Shown here: piece by piece, positions 1-10,573 of the stretch | Layout of the letters: each line of letters begins with the position of its first letter | How positions within the stretch are numbered: position 1 is the stretch's first letter | Assembly: GCA_006384855.1 (NCBI GenBank) | Contig: VCJN01002602.1 | Location: 62,001 to 126,000 of the forward strand | Direction: 5' to 3' | From: Tetraselmis striata | Taxonomy: Eukaryota; Chlorophyta; Chlorodendrophyceae; Chlorodendrales; Chlorodendraceae | Length of the DNA: 64,000 nucleotides | Notes under the pieces: model-generated | Seen by the model: only the letters and a program-made list of their open reading frames with translations | Database searches by the model: none | What the model was told of the DNA's origin: nothing | Program-made: the position numbers and the translations under genes

Positions 1-696
1 CCATATGCTCAGAAGCAGGCTGAAAGTGCTGAGCTCGCAGCACGTCCAGAACACCTTGGTCACCGTGCACACGCTTGACCTCATTAAGTCTCCGGAGGAA
101 GGCCAGCGAAAGCGAAACGCCTTGTCGATGGCTTCGGCGTGGTTCCGAGCTCTCGCGAGGTAGGGGGTGAAGTCATGAATGGCAGCAGGGACGTAAGGCA
201 GCAGCTCGTCGAGAGCCACGAAAAGTGCGGCCATGTGGGCGCCGAAACACGACATCCATAGATAGTCCTCCTGGGCCGGCAGACGCCGGTCATCTTGCTT
301 GAGGTACTCGTTCGTTAGATCGGTGCTCAGGGGGAAGGGCCCAGGCACCCGGCTGACCGCTCGAACGGCTTCGTAACCATACTCTCCTCTCTGCAGTAGC
401 TCTGGCACCGCGAGGTAGTCATCCTCGTCACTCACGGATTTTGCTCCGACACGGCCGCTCTGGGCTAGCTCTAGCAAGTCGGGGCGCTCTGCGGCTCCCC
501 CGCTGCCTATCGGCTGTCCCGCGATGCGCTGCCCGGAACCGGAGCCATGTGCCTCATCTCCATCAACAACGCGGTCACGAGCCGTAAGTTGGGCCATTGC
601 TATAGCAAGCTCTCGCAGTAATGTAGACTGGGCCTTCACGTCTGCGTGTAGCGACTCGAGCGTCGGCTCAACGACGGGTTGTTCTCCATCTGGCAT
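1..696 (-). pseudogene. Gag-like ORF of DIRS-type element, partial (copy 1)
   Basis: Read on the minus strand from an ATG at 696-694, this is a second copy of the Gag-like protein found at 14114-14993, and it runs off the window edge. The region that is frameshifted in the other copy (near 14480) is open here, so the reading frame continues through the conserved stretch with LALDELLPY-type residues. Both copies then share a shift in the AIDKAFRF region, so the last ~40 codons before the edge are in a second frame. The protein is presumed to be the structural (nucleocapsid) protein of a tyrosine-recombinase retroelement; the identification rests on its position next to DIRS-type genes and on the arginine/glycine-rich tail visible in the other copy, not on a recognised domain. 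Confidence 0.5.
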
Positions 697-996
697 GGTA
701 ACGCACGGGCGTGCGGATGAGAATATCACACTCGGGTGGTGAGCCGGGTGTGGTCTTGAACAACATGGGGTGACCTTGCTCGCAACAGGTTACGAGACAG
801 CTTTAACATCGCTGCGTGGAACGCAGCGAAAACTGGAAGATGGCAGGCTCAGCTGTTATGGCTGCTTTTATGTCTACTCGTGCTGCACCCAAAAAGGGCG
901 CAACGACAGGTGCTCAGTTCCCGTACCACTGAGCAACACTTGTAGCTGAAAAGCGGATAGGTCAAGGGAGGAAACCCCATAAACTAGTTTAGATCA
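1..996. repeat. Inverted copy of 13812-14811 (DIRS-type terminal region plus gag)
   Basis: The reverse complement of this stretch matches 13812-14811 almost throughout, with scattered substitutions. The outer end carries the sequence around ACTAGTTTATGGGG (975-990), which recurs at 13820 and 16766 and appears to be the terminal repeat of the element family. The left end is cut by the window. Confidence 0.85.
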
Positions 997-2950
997 TACC
1001 GGTACCGCGGCGTGGCGGCTTACTACCGGTAGTCGCTACATGTCGGCTACATGTTATGTAGATTTCACGAACTACAGCCACATGTACATGAATGAACATG
1101 TACTGATCAAACGACAGGCCAGCGGGGTGCCCCGGAGGGAAGGCGGTCGCCAGTACGGCCAGGAATGAAGAGGTCGCGCCGTCATTCCAAGAGCGCATGT
1201 CGGAGCATATCTCCGAGAGGAGTTGGAACCAAGCTTTGTCATGCCAGTAGTAGGGAACAATGACGACGGCTAGGGCACCGCTGGACTCCGGTTTGGAAAC
1301 AACATCGCCGATGAGGTTCCAGGGGTTTACACCAGTAGTTACGTTCGCAACGCCATGCAATAACGTCGGAGAGGCGCAGGACGTCGACGGCCTCGCACCG
1401 CGGGTCACGCCAGTGGGCGTTGTAGCGGGGTAGGAGGGCGTTTTCGGACGTCGCGAAGCGGTCGATGGTAGTGCATGCACCCCACTTAGCAGTGAGGGAG
1501 GCGAATCAACGAGGGTTGAATTGCCAGTCGTTGCAGTCAACCTCGCGACTGAGGCGGTCAGCCTAGATATTCGCCGCAAAACGGATGTAGCGCACGAATA
1601 GGGTAGTGCCGCGCGTGTCCATGAGGTACCATGTTTTGCGTATCTCAGCCACGAGGCGCGGGGAGCGAGAGGTGAGGTTGGCGAGGACGTCGACAACCGC
1701 TTATTGGTTACCCTCGTGGAAGCGGGTAGTGTGGCGTCACGGTTGCAGAGAATGGGGAGGAAGGACTCAATAGCCAAACGGACGGCGTTGAGCTCTTTCA
1801 AGGTAATGTGCGCAAAGCGATCATCGCCGTACCAAAAGCCCCGAGTCTCATGGTGTTCGTTCATAACGGCACCCCAACCGTAGGACGAACGACGTGCATG
1901 GAACCGGTTTCGACGGGGCGGTAGTGAGTGGGGCGGCGTCGTAGTGTTGGTTGGGCACGCCCACCCATCATTATTGCAGATCACGTTAGAGCTGGGGGGT
2001 GAGCTTGACGATTACGAGGCCGGACCAAGAGTCGCGAGCGAGTCTTGAGCACACCATGCAGCTCACGGAGGTAGACGAAGCGAACAGGGGCGATTTAATC
2101 GACATGAGGTAATCGGCAGTGAAAAGTCCTTCTCCCCAGGGGCGACTCCAACCGTGTAAAACCATCATGAATGTCCATATGCAACATGTAATCCCCATGG
2201 CGTGCCAGATTGCGTAAATGCGGAAGCGTCTCGAACGAAAGATCGTGCGTCTCGCAATAGCGTTTCCGGGGGTGAAGATCAATGATGAGCCTCCATTTGT
2301 TTGTTCCAAGCCTAGGAACCAAGAACAACCGAGACAACCATTTTGCGCAATAGCCTCGCTCCCATGCCCCAACGGCTAGAATAGAGCGAGCCAATTCACC
2401 GTTCATAAACTCCAGTTGGGCCGGAGTAGCATCCCCCATTGACACCCCCCGATGAAAAGAAGGTGGGGCAAGCCCGTCCAAGAAAGGAACGCGTACACCT
2501 CTACATATCCAGTTGATAAAATTGCGATTCGCACTAGCGGCTTGCCACTTGCCGAGCTTACGACGGAAGCGATGTCTCATAAAGGGGGAGTCGGGGGTAA
2601 TAGATGTATTGGCGCGATGGATATCGCGAGGGGGGCGAGCAGAGCGCCATGTCGCTCTGCTAGCCATGTTCGCGTCGGCGTCAGGGTCCACGGTGCGCGG
2701 CACATTAGAAGTGCCTCGGCGTGGGAGTAGCCATGTGCCACCGGGCGCTGGCTTGGCCACTGGCAGTGTACTTTCGAATAAGTACTAGATGACGAGCATG
2801 CATGCGCGCCGGCATGCGCCCCAATCGGAGCGCGTCGCGACACTACCTACGCCGAGTAGGGGCCAATATTACGTACGGATCGAGCCATGCCCACTCGGGG
2901 GGGCGCGGGGTAGCCATGGGTTACCGTTGGTCGACACTAGTCGAAAGGCT
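989..2950 (-). pseudogene. DIRS-type RT / RNase H / methyltransferase-like polyprotein, decayed
   Basis: Minus-strand reading frames give, in order, the RT fingers region (KWRLIIDL, then LSFETLPHLRNLARHGDYM near 2300-2200), the RNase H region (YGWGAVMNEHHETRGFWY, then HITLKELNAVRLAIESFLP near 1890-1770) and the C-terminal segment with an N-P-W motif followed by IGDVV and a VIVPYYW stretch (near 1340-1230), which in DIRS elements belongs to a Dam-like methyltransferase domain. The RT palm is missing: the sequence passes from the fingers straight to the RNase H lead-in, so no YxDD is present. At least three frameshifts or stops interrupt it. DIRS-group elements carry these domains in this order and use a tyrosine recombinase to integrate. 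This copy cannot make an active enzyme. Confidence 0.75.
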
Positions 2951-3997
2951 TGGACCTTCCACTGAATGGGGAAGCGCTGCGGCTTCGTCCTCTCCTCGCG
3001 TTGGGCGAGTAATCAGTAGATCGTTTGCGGGTAGTGTTTACCACGTCGCGAGCGGCGCGCGTCCATGAACCACAGAAACCCTAACGGGTTTTTCCTAGGG
3101 GCGGGAGGGGGGGGGGGCGAAAGGCTTCGCTCACCGCACATGGTACGATGGCGGAAGACCGCCCCCCTGCGCGGCAAAAATGCCGCGACTTTGCTGTGGT
3201 GCGCTCGATGGCGCGTGCCACAGCGAATGAGAACGACCGGTCGGTCCACCGTAGTGGTGGCAGGTGGTGGCCCTCACCGGCCCCCGCAATAATGTGCGCG
3301 CATACGCGCGCTACAGGCGCCGCATCATGGCTATCCCGTACATATAGAGAAACCACACAAACTAGTTGAAAACATTTCCTCCTCGATTGCCGCCTCTCCT
3401 AGGATTCTCTGATGGACCCCGAGTTGCCGCACAATGCGATAGTGAAGGACCTCGCCGGAATAGAGAGCGTTGAGACACTCCACGCTATGTACGACCTCTT
3501 CAACCATGATCGTAGTGCAGCGGAGCGGCTGCGAACCTACCGCGGCCCCAACACCGACATGGTCACGGCGCGCTTGCGCAGCACGGTGTTTAAACTCAGC
3601 GATATATATCGCGCGTACGGTATCTCATGTACCCGTACAAGGACCGCCTCCACCCCACCCCCGAATCGGTGAATAGGAGTTCACACGACATGAACGAGAA
3701 TCTCTAGACCACTGCCCATGGCCTTTTAGGGGTTAGGGGTGGGATATGGGCCGAGTCGTGTGGGACGATTTGGTGATGCACGGGTGAAGAATCTTGCGAT
3801 TCAGCCCGTGTCTCACCTCCGCCCGTGAACCGTATTTCCGCTAGTTTTAAAGATAATCACAGCTACCCGTTACCCCATCAGCTCCCGCGGTGTACCTACT
3901 ACAGGCAGGCGAATCGACCCATATTGGTCTCTATCGCTAGCATATGGGTTTAGGGCCTTCGGCAAGCGATCGCGTGTACGTAGATGGGTGGCGCGTC
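2951..3997. other. Intervening sequence without a recognised gene
   Basis: A short open frame at 3412-3672 (86 codons) has no recognisable domain. The stretch ends at the left LTR of the gypsy element. I see no convincing coding, RNA or repeat signal. Confidence 0.4.
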
Positions 3998-4524
3998 TGC
4001 GACAGTCTCGGGTGCCTCACGCAGGTCAAGCAGACAAGGCTGTCGTAAACACAAAGAAGGCAGCAGAGAGAGAAAGAAACAATGGTTACAACGTTGTCAC
4101 CACCCGCCGCTATTTATGCGTATGGCTAGCTCACAGCTAGCCACCACCAAGCGGCACGCGCACTGCTAAGCGCGTCACCGTGAAGAGTCGTGCCTCGAAG
4201 TGTCGAACAGGAGGTCGTCGCTTAGAGACCTCCGCACATGTAGTTGACACATCAGTTTATACACAAGTATACAACTGATGTTCCAGAGGCAGGCACATTA
4301 TACTTGTGCCCGCTACGGGTACGCACATGCGTATTATCCCGTAACTACTACTGAACAGTGTACCGGTACCAGTAGGACTCGTCTCATGATTCATCATCCA
4401 CCAGTACTCGTATTGTGGCGCGTGACACACGCGCGCACACATACGATACAGCAGGTATCGTACTCGTACATGAATGATGCTACGATCATACAGTACCCGT
4501 ACAGAGTATGCCATTATTGTCACA
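3998..4524 (-). repeat. 3' LTR of gypsy element
   Basis: Direct repeat of 10574-11100, starting TGCGACAG and ending GTCACA on the plus strand. No difference from the other copy was seen on reading. Confidence 0.92.
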
Positions 4525-4530
4525 CTACAT

Positions 4531-4542
4531 CTCTCCCCCCTT
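4531..4542 (-). promoter_or_regulatory. Polypurine tract
   Basis: On the coding strand this reads AAGGGGGGAGAG and ends six bases before the 3' LTR, the expected place for the plus-strand primer of reverse transcription. Confidence 0.7.
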
Positions 4543-4575
4543 GACAACAGTGTGAAATAGCATTCCACAGGCAGT

Positions 4576-6025
4576 TTAATTTGCAGTCGGCACACGTGCC
4601 GGGTATTTATGCATATGCTCCACAAATTCTGACTTTACAAAGTCCAACCATTTGGGAGTAGCCATAAAATCCTGCAATGCTATTGTCCTTTTAACATCAA
4701 ACAAACGATGCCAAACAGGGGCAATAGACTCATCCGCAAAGTGAACAAGAAACTGCAACTGAGTACCACGTAAACCGGGCATGGAACCGATCTTAACGCT
4801 GGTAATCTTGTCAATCTCATACTCATCATCAGAGTCGTCACCGGTACCAACAACAAGAGGTACTTGCGGGCGCAACGGCGCAGTGGGACAGGGTCTCAAG
4901 TTATTAACATGAAATACTGGGTGCAACTTAACACCAGCAGGTAATTTCAGTCGATAACTATGACCGCCAATTTTCTCTACAATAGAAAATGGGCCAAGCT
5001 GCTTGTCCATCAGCTTTTTGCAAGGCTGACCTTTGACCTTAAGCAGACGGGTATCCACAGATACTCTATCTCCAACATTGAAGATAGGAGGATTGCGTTG
5101 TTGCCTAACACTAGGTCGAACAGTCAATTCATCTTTATGGACAGCCAACACTGACCGAACCAACTCATGAATCTCCTTCATATCTTGGATACGTTGCTGA
5201 GCATCACGAGAGAATGCTATTGTTGGTCTCATACCAAACAATACATCCGGAGGCGTTTCAGGATTGAAACCATACATAACCTCAAATGGTGCATGCTCAA
5301 TGCCAAGTGCTTTGTTGGAATTATACGCAAATTCCATCAATGGTAACTGGTCTACCCAGTTTGAACCATCGAAACAACAAAACGCACGAGCCAACTCAGT
5401 GACTATGGCATTAATGCGTTCGGTCAAACCATCTGTTTCAGGATGTTGGCCACTAGACATGTTCAATTTAGTGCCAAGTCTCCGCCACAGAGTTTGCCAG
5501 AATGCAGACAGGAACCGTGGATCTCTATCAGAGACGATCACACGAGGTATTCCATGCAGCCTGAATACTTCCTTCAGAAATAATTCAGCTGCCTGTCCAC
5601 CAGTCACGTTGACTGTGGTTGGAATAAAATGTGCTTGCCGGGACAGATGGCAACACACAACCAACATAGTATTATAACCATTACTCTCAGGTAACTCGGT
5701 TATAAAATCCAAACCAACCGTATGCCATGGACGTGGCGGTACTGGTAAGGGCTGTGTTGGTGCAGGTGGCTGCGGACGTGCACGAACACGCCGGCACACC
5801 GAACATTGTTCACAATAGGTTTTCACGTCATGTCGTATGCGTGTCCACCAAAAACGGTCCAAGGCACGTGCCAAGGTGCTTGCATAAGCACGGTGACCAA
5901 CAGAATCATGTAGCTCATACAATATCTTATTGATGATGTCACGATTGGTTGGTATGCAAAGACGTCCATGTCTCCAAAAATAACCATCGTGCTCTACCAC
6001 ATGACCGGACTGCTTCCACCCCCCC
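4576..6025 (-). CDS. Gypsy integrase with chromodomain (end of pol)
   Basis: This is the C-terminal part of the pol polyprotein. It begins with the HHCC zinc domain (HDSVGH ... CEQCSVC), followed by the DDE catalytic core with the first Asp in VGLDFI, the second in VSDRDPRF and the Glu in TDGLTERIN. The GPFxI/V-type module (LGPFSIVEKIGGHSYRL) follows, then a C-terminal chromodomain-like region starting YEIDKITSVKI and ending near DFMATPKWLDF. Integrase inserts the cDNA; the chromodomain is known to steer chromoviruses to particular chromatin. The frame is the same as that of protease-RT, but it is entered through a 9-C run at 6019-6027 that compensates a shift at about 6305. It stops 52 bp before the 3' LTR. 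Confidence 0.9.
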
Positions 6026-9000
6026 CCATAAGGAGTAGAACGCGTCCTCTGCATATCCAGCCTTAATAAGGTGGAGAATATTGTCATCAAGGCTAAGTGA
6101 CGACGCACTTACAGCCGACAATACCGCAGTACATGGGCGATGTTCACTCACGAGTGATTCAGCCGCGTCCGGCACATCCCCGGTCCAATATAAGCCACCG
6201 AAACCAATCGGCTTAAAATCCGGTCTACGCGACAGCGGATCGGCTTCATTCCACTTGCCCTTTCGGTATGCAAGAGATATGGACCCAACAAACGGCTGCA
6301 AGTATAGCGCACTTGTCGCCGGTTCAACCTTTCTGCCGGTTGCCTGAGCAGATGACGCAGGGTGTCATGATCTGAGACAACAAGGAATCGACAGCACCCT
6401 TCAAGGTAACAACGCCAGTGCTTAATTGATTCACAGACAGCCAAAGCTTCCAAATCATAAGCACTGTAGGTATTACCACGCTCAGCTGCATTCAGCTTTC
6501 GCGCCCAGTAACTCACTGGTTGAGGACCTCCTCCTTGGTCCTGCAGTAGTACTGCAGCAAGCCCTACGTTGGACGCATCTGTCGCTACGGTGAACGTCGC
6601 ATCCGCCCCCATGGAAGGAATGGAAAGACACGGAGCGGAAATCAGTCGCAGACGAAGGGTCTCAAAGGCTTCCTGACACGCCGGTGACCAGTCAACATGA
6701 ACTGGTTTAGACTTACGCAATAAGTCAGTCGATGGTGCAGCTAAATCACTGAAATGATGAATAAATTTAGACTAGAAATTGCAGAATTGTACAAAACTTC
6801 TGATTTCACTCTGAGTTTTAGGGACAGGCCAATCCCTAACTGCAGCTACTTTGGCCTCTGAAACAGACAACTTACCATCAGCGACGGTATACCCCAAATA
6901 ATCGATAGATTGCATGCCAAAGAAACATTTCTTTAATTGCAACCTCAGATTATATTCATTCAGTTTCTCAAAAACTAAACGAAGGTGCTTTATGTGGTCA
7001 TCATATTTATCTGAATATATACATATATCATCCAGATACACCACCACAAAGTCACGCAAAAATGGTCTCAAGATGTCATTCATCATGCGCTGGAAAGTGG
7101 CTGGGGCATTGCACAAACCAAATGGCATTGCAGTCCACTCCCATAGACCATCAGGTGTCTGAAACGCTGTCTTGTGGATGTCCTCCTCTGCAATGGCAAC
7201 CTGCCAATAACCTGATGCTAAATCCAGATGGGTATAGCAACGGGCATTGCGGAGAGAATCCAACGTTTCATCAATTCGCGGCAAAGGATACATATCCTTT
7301 CGAGTGACCTCGTTCAGCCCACGAAAATCGACACACAACCGAAGGGATCCATCTGCCTTCTTAACAAAAAGAATAGGCGAACCAAACTCAGATTGACTAG
7401 GACGAACAAGTCCAGCGGCAATCGCATCTTTGAGTTGGCGATCCAATTCAGCACGTTCAGCGGGAGACAAACGATTAAGTCTTTGGCGTTTCATTCTGCC
7501 AGTTAACTCAATTTTGTGATCCCATGGCCGATGAACAGGCGGCCTGTTGACTGGACGCAAAATTTCAGGAAACTCGTCATACAACAAATGACGAATAGCA
7601 TCCTTTTGCTCTGGTGTCATAGCATTGTCTAAATGCAGGTCAGGATCATCCTTTATAACCGACATTTCAACGACATAGAATTCAGCCAAAGAATTATGCT
7701 TAGACGCACGAGCAGTTTTGCGCATCAACTTTTGTACCCTAGTGGAAGTAATCATGCTGCATGCAGGAGTACGACCCACTATTACAACAGGTACATGGGT
7801 TCCATCCATTAGAGTCATGATACGTTCCGTACCATACTTAATGGTAACTTGTGCTTCATCAAGCCAAGTTAAACCCAATACAATGTCGGAGACTTTGAGC
7901 TCACGCAGTATATAAAATACTCGATTCTCAAATACATGTCCTCCAACAGACAGAGACACAACAGTTGTATGGCAACATGAGACACGTTGACCATTAGCCA
8001 AACGGACAGGTGTTCTGGCTTTCAACTTTTGTATCTGCAAGTTGTTTCTGCGCACAAAGTCCTCAGATATAAAATCTAAAGATGCCGCATTATCAACCAG
8101 TGCATCCACAACGGCGTCATCGTTAATTGTCACATTAACTTTTAACAATGGCCTGGGGTCATCCCAACGAGTCAAAGAAGCAATCTGAGGCAAACTTTGC
8201 CTTTGCATACTCCAAAATGATGGATCAGTCACATTGACAGCATCACACTCATTTATAGACTCAGATGCACGTTCACCAATACCAACGCTAGAATCCGCAA
8301 CTTTTGCAGAGTCCACGTTAAAACTCACATTTGGACTTGTGACAGTTTTAGGTACAAAGTCATCAGGAAAAGCACAGTTAGCATCAACTAACCAAATGTT
8401 AACCCCATACTTTGGCGGTCTAACATCTTCCTGGACTGTGGCATTTTTATCAGACCACCTGGTGAACAAAGGTGTCTTTGCCGGGTATTGCTGCAATAGT
8501 TTCCAATGCTTTGTCAAAGCACTGAATCTATCAAATGCGGGCAATACAAACACTCCTACAGTATGTTCTTTAGCCCTACTGCGGCATTGCTCAAAATGCC
8601 TCGCAATAGACTCAGTCATATACCATGGAGGGTGAATAAACACACGTTCATTCGACAAGTCGCGCGATAATATCGAATCTTGTTCTGAACAGAACGGCAA
8701 GTTTCGATGGGTATTCAAACCCTCATTATCCGCACAGCCCTCCAGCGTAAACTGGAACATCTCATGTAAGGGATCGAAGACTCTATCGACCAGTCGCCAC
8801 TCGGCACTGACTGCAGTCTTTCTAGGCATACGACGCCTCAGAGCCTTTACGCGACGATGAGTCGAAACTTTCCGAGCACCCGTTACACAGGCTACTGGCA
8901 AAGTCGTACCAGACTCGCGTACACTATTCGAGTTCTCATCAGTAGGCGACTCAACATAGTCGTTACTACTCTCAGAGATGACGACATCGTCACTCGAACA

Positions 9001-9186
9001 TGTACTCGTCACAGGTATATCGTCATTCAGACGTGCATTAGACAATAATGCGGATACCTCAGGTGCCAATGACATATCGGCAACAGTAACTTCGCAGTCA
9101 TGCGACTCGACAGTTACTGGACAGCATGATGTAACACAAACATCACTTACATCCCTATCTACTGAGCTGTCAGCAGCAGAATAAGG
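6019..9186 (-). CDS. Gypsy pol: Dam-like domain, protease, reverse transcriptase, RNase H (interrupted)
   Basis: From the ATG at 9075 the protein runs 767 codons to an in-frame TAG at 6774-6772, then continues in the same frame through RNase H to about 6305. The N-terminal ~190 residues resemble phage/DIRS Dam-type N6-adenine methyltransferase domains: FQFTLEGCADNEG, then VFIHPPW in place of the usual NPPW/Y, then VGVFVLPAFDRF. A retroviral-type protease follows, with DNAAS in place of the usual DSGAS. The reverse transcriptase shows LCVDFRGLN, LDLASGYWQV, MPFGLCNAPATFQ and the YLDD active site (VVYLDDICIYS). RNase H begins FTVATDASNVGL. The part holding YRKGKWNEADPLSRRPDF is in another frame (6301 to about 6030), so two indels bracket it. 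The upstream frame is open to the Gag stop. Confidence 0.88.
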
Positions 9187-9192
9187 GCACCC

Positions 9193-9450
9193 CTATTTCG
9201 TCTTAGGGCAGTCTTTCAGAAGGTGAGCCTCACCACACTTAAAGCATGTTTTAGCAGCCAGATGCTTAGCATACTTCTCAGGCTCATGCATTTTGACATG
9301 ATTAAGATAATCTACTATCTTTCTGCCAGGTGTTGTGGTGTTATTACCCTTCTGCTTTCCGTCGCTGGACCTCTGCCTCTTGCCGTTGTTGGTGTGGCGT
9401 CCATTGGTTGCGACAGGTGGAGCATCATCTCCCCGGTTGCGCTTGCTCAT
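9193..9450 (-). CDS. Gag nucleocapsid fragment with zinc knuckle
   Basis: An 85-residue frame, rich in Asn, Lys and Arg, ends in a zinc knuckle CFKCGEAHLLKDC. That is CX2CX3HX4C, one residue shorter than the usual CX2CX4HX4C. Zinc knuckles bind the element RNA. The frame closes with TAG at 9195-9193. The next 40 codons in the same frame are open up to the pol ATG at 9075, so Gag and Pol may form one frame split by an amber codon. A GGTAAGT just upstream resembles a splice donor, so more of Gag could come from a spliced exon. The capsid part of Gag was not recognised. Confidence 0.65.
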   Translation of the reverse strand: MSKRNRGDDAPPVATNGRHTNNGKRQRSSDGKQKGNNTTTPGRKIVDYLNHVKMHEPEKYAKHLAAKTCFKCGEAHLLKDCPKTK

Positions 9451-9488
9451 GCAGCTTTGTGCCGAGGCGACTTACCGAACGTGCGCCA

Positions 9489-9911
9489 CTAAAAGACCAT
9501 AGCAAAGGTCGCCGAACAGCGTGTCGACTCGTCGACTCCGTCGTGCTTCTCCTCGGATAGCGAGCGAATGATACGCCGAGGTTCGCCGCACACTCGACGG
9601 TCATCGGCTCGTTGCTTATCTCCTGTCGAGATATCGCCGGTATGTCGACATATTCTTGACGCGTACTCAGCGGAAGTCACCGGCACTCCATCAGCACGTC
9701 CTGCTGTCATCTGTAGTAACAAACTTACCTGCATGCAAACTATAGATGCAAATGCAGGTGCAGATGCTACTATAGATGCAAATGCAGGTGCAAATGCTAC
9801 TATAGATGCAGATGCAGGTGCAGATGATACTATATATGCAGATGCATATGCAAATGCTGCTATAGATGATGCAAGCTTCTCGTTGAGGATCTTGTACTTG
9901 AGCCGAAACAT
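9489..9911 (-). CDS. Repeat-encoded ORF in gypsy gag region
   Basis: A 140-codon frame between the Nudix-like ORF and the zinc-knuckle ORF. Its first half is encoded by the 30-bp minisatellite at 9743-9862 and gives an Ala/Ser/Ile repeat (units like FASIVASAPA). The other strand is also open here. No domain was recognised. It may be part of Gag or a chance frame. Confidence 0.3.
   Translation of the reverse strand: MFRLKYKILNEKLASSIAAFAYASAYIVSSAPASASIVAFAPAFASIVASAPAFASIVCMQVSLLLQMTAGRADGVPVTSAEYASRICRHTGDISTGDKQRADDRRVCGEPRRIIRSLSEEKHDGVDESTRCSATFAMVF
9743..9862. repeat. Minisatellite, about 30-bp unit, four copies
   Basis: Repeats of the form tagatgcaaatgcaggtgca followed by gatgctacta, with substitutions between units. 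It is open in both orientations. Confidence 0.85.
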
Positions 9912-10050
9912 GAACGGCTATACGACGAGCTCCCAGGTCGCAGTCACAGCAGGTCGTTGATCAGCATGTGCAAGTCCGGCAGTAGTCGCAGACTTCAGTC
10001 CCACTGTACCGAGCTGCTCCGGCAGTCCAGTACAGCAGCTACTGGTGCAG

Positions 10051-10494
10051 CTAGGTGCGATATATGACTAGAGCGTGCGACCTTTCTGGCGTGCTCATTT
10101 CAGGCGTGCGCATTTCAGGCGTGCGCATCTCACTGACTATCTTTCTGGATGATAGCCTAGATGCATATAAGAAACATTTCATGCCATCTATGATGAGAAC
10201 GTCAAACAGTTCTAAGTCGTCCTCAGAGACAAGCAGACCAGTTTCCTCGCGGAGTTTCCGCACAGCCGTGCCGCGCACAGTAATGTCAGATGCTGTCGAC
10301 TTTCCGACTGGTATGAAAAGAGTCGATCTAGCATTTGGCTCAGTCGTTAAGATCACTTGACGTTCGACAGAGTGACATTTACCATAAGTGACCACTACGG
10401 CAGCACAAACCTCAGTAGTCGACAGGTCGACTGAACTTTCCTCGTTGAGCAGTTGCTCTCGGCTTTTGCCAGCAGAATTCATCGACTCAGACAT
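10051..10494 (-). CDS. Nudix-like ORF inside gypsy element
   Basis: The first ATG inside the element is at 10494-10492; an earlier ATG lies in the LTR. The 147-residue product has a core resembling a Nudix hydrolase: LFIPVGKSTAS, then AVRKLREETGLLV, then DDLELFDVLIIDGMKCFLY. The last part of the Nudix box (RxLxEExGL) is present with both metal-binding Glu residues, but the first Glu and the RE pair are replaced (Ile and Lys), so catalysis is doubtful. Nudix enzymes hydrolyse nucleoside diphosphate derivatives. The tail is a short repeat, PEMRT, from a 15-bp DNA repeat (10099-10135). It occupies the place of the first gene of the element; Gag function instead cannot be excluded. Confidence 0.45.
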   Translation of the reverse strand: MSESMNSAGKSREQLLNEESSVDLSTTEVCAAVVVTYGKCHSVERQVILTTEPNARSTLFIPVGKSTASDITVRGTAVRKLREETGLLVSEDDLELFDVLIIDGMKCFLYASRLSSRKIVSEMRTPEMRTPEMSTPERSHALVIYRT

Positions 10495-10573
10495 GTCGAA
10501 CTGCTCAGTCGAGGTATCGCAAGTTGAGCAGTGGAAGCTAGAATAAGGAGCGCAACAGTCGCTCCGAAACCAG

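Noticed and set aside
3412-3672. Small plus-strand gene next to the gypsy LTR
   Set aside because: 86 codons, no domain, no repeat partner and no poly(A) signal; left as spacer.
6772-6774. General reassignment of TAG to an amino acid in the host
   Set aside because: The glycosyltransferase ends in TAG with a TGTAA signal just after, so TAG works as a stop here.
9743-9862. CRISPR-like array
   Set aside because: The units are contiguous, without spacers, inside a eukaryotic retroelement; it is a minisatellite.
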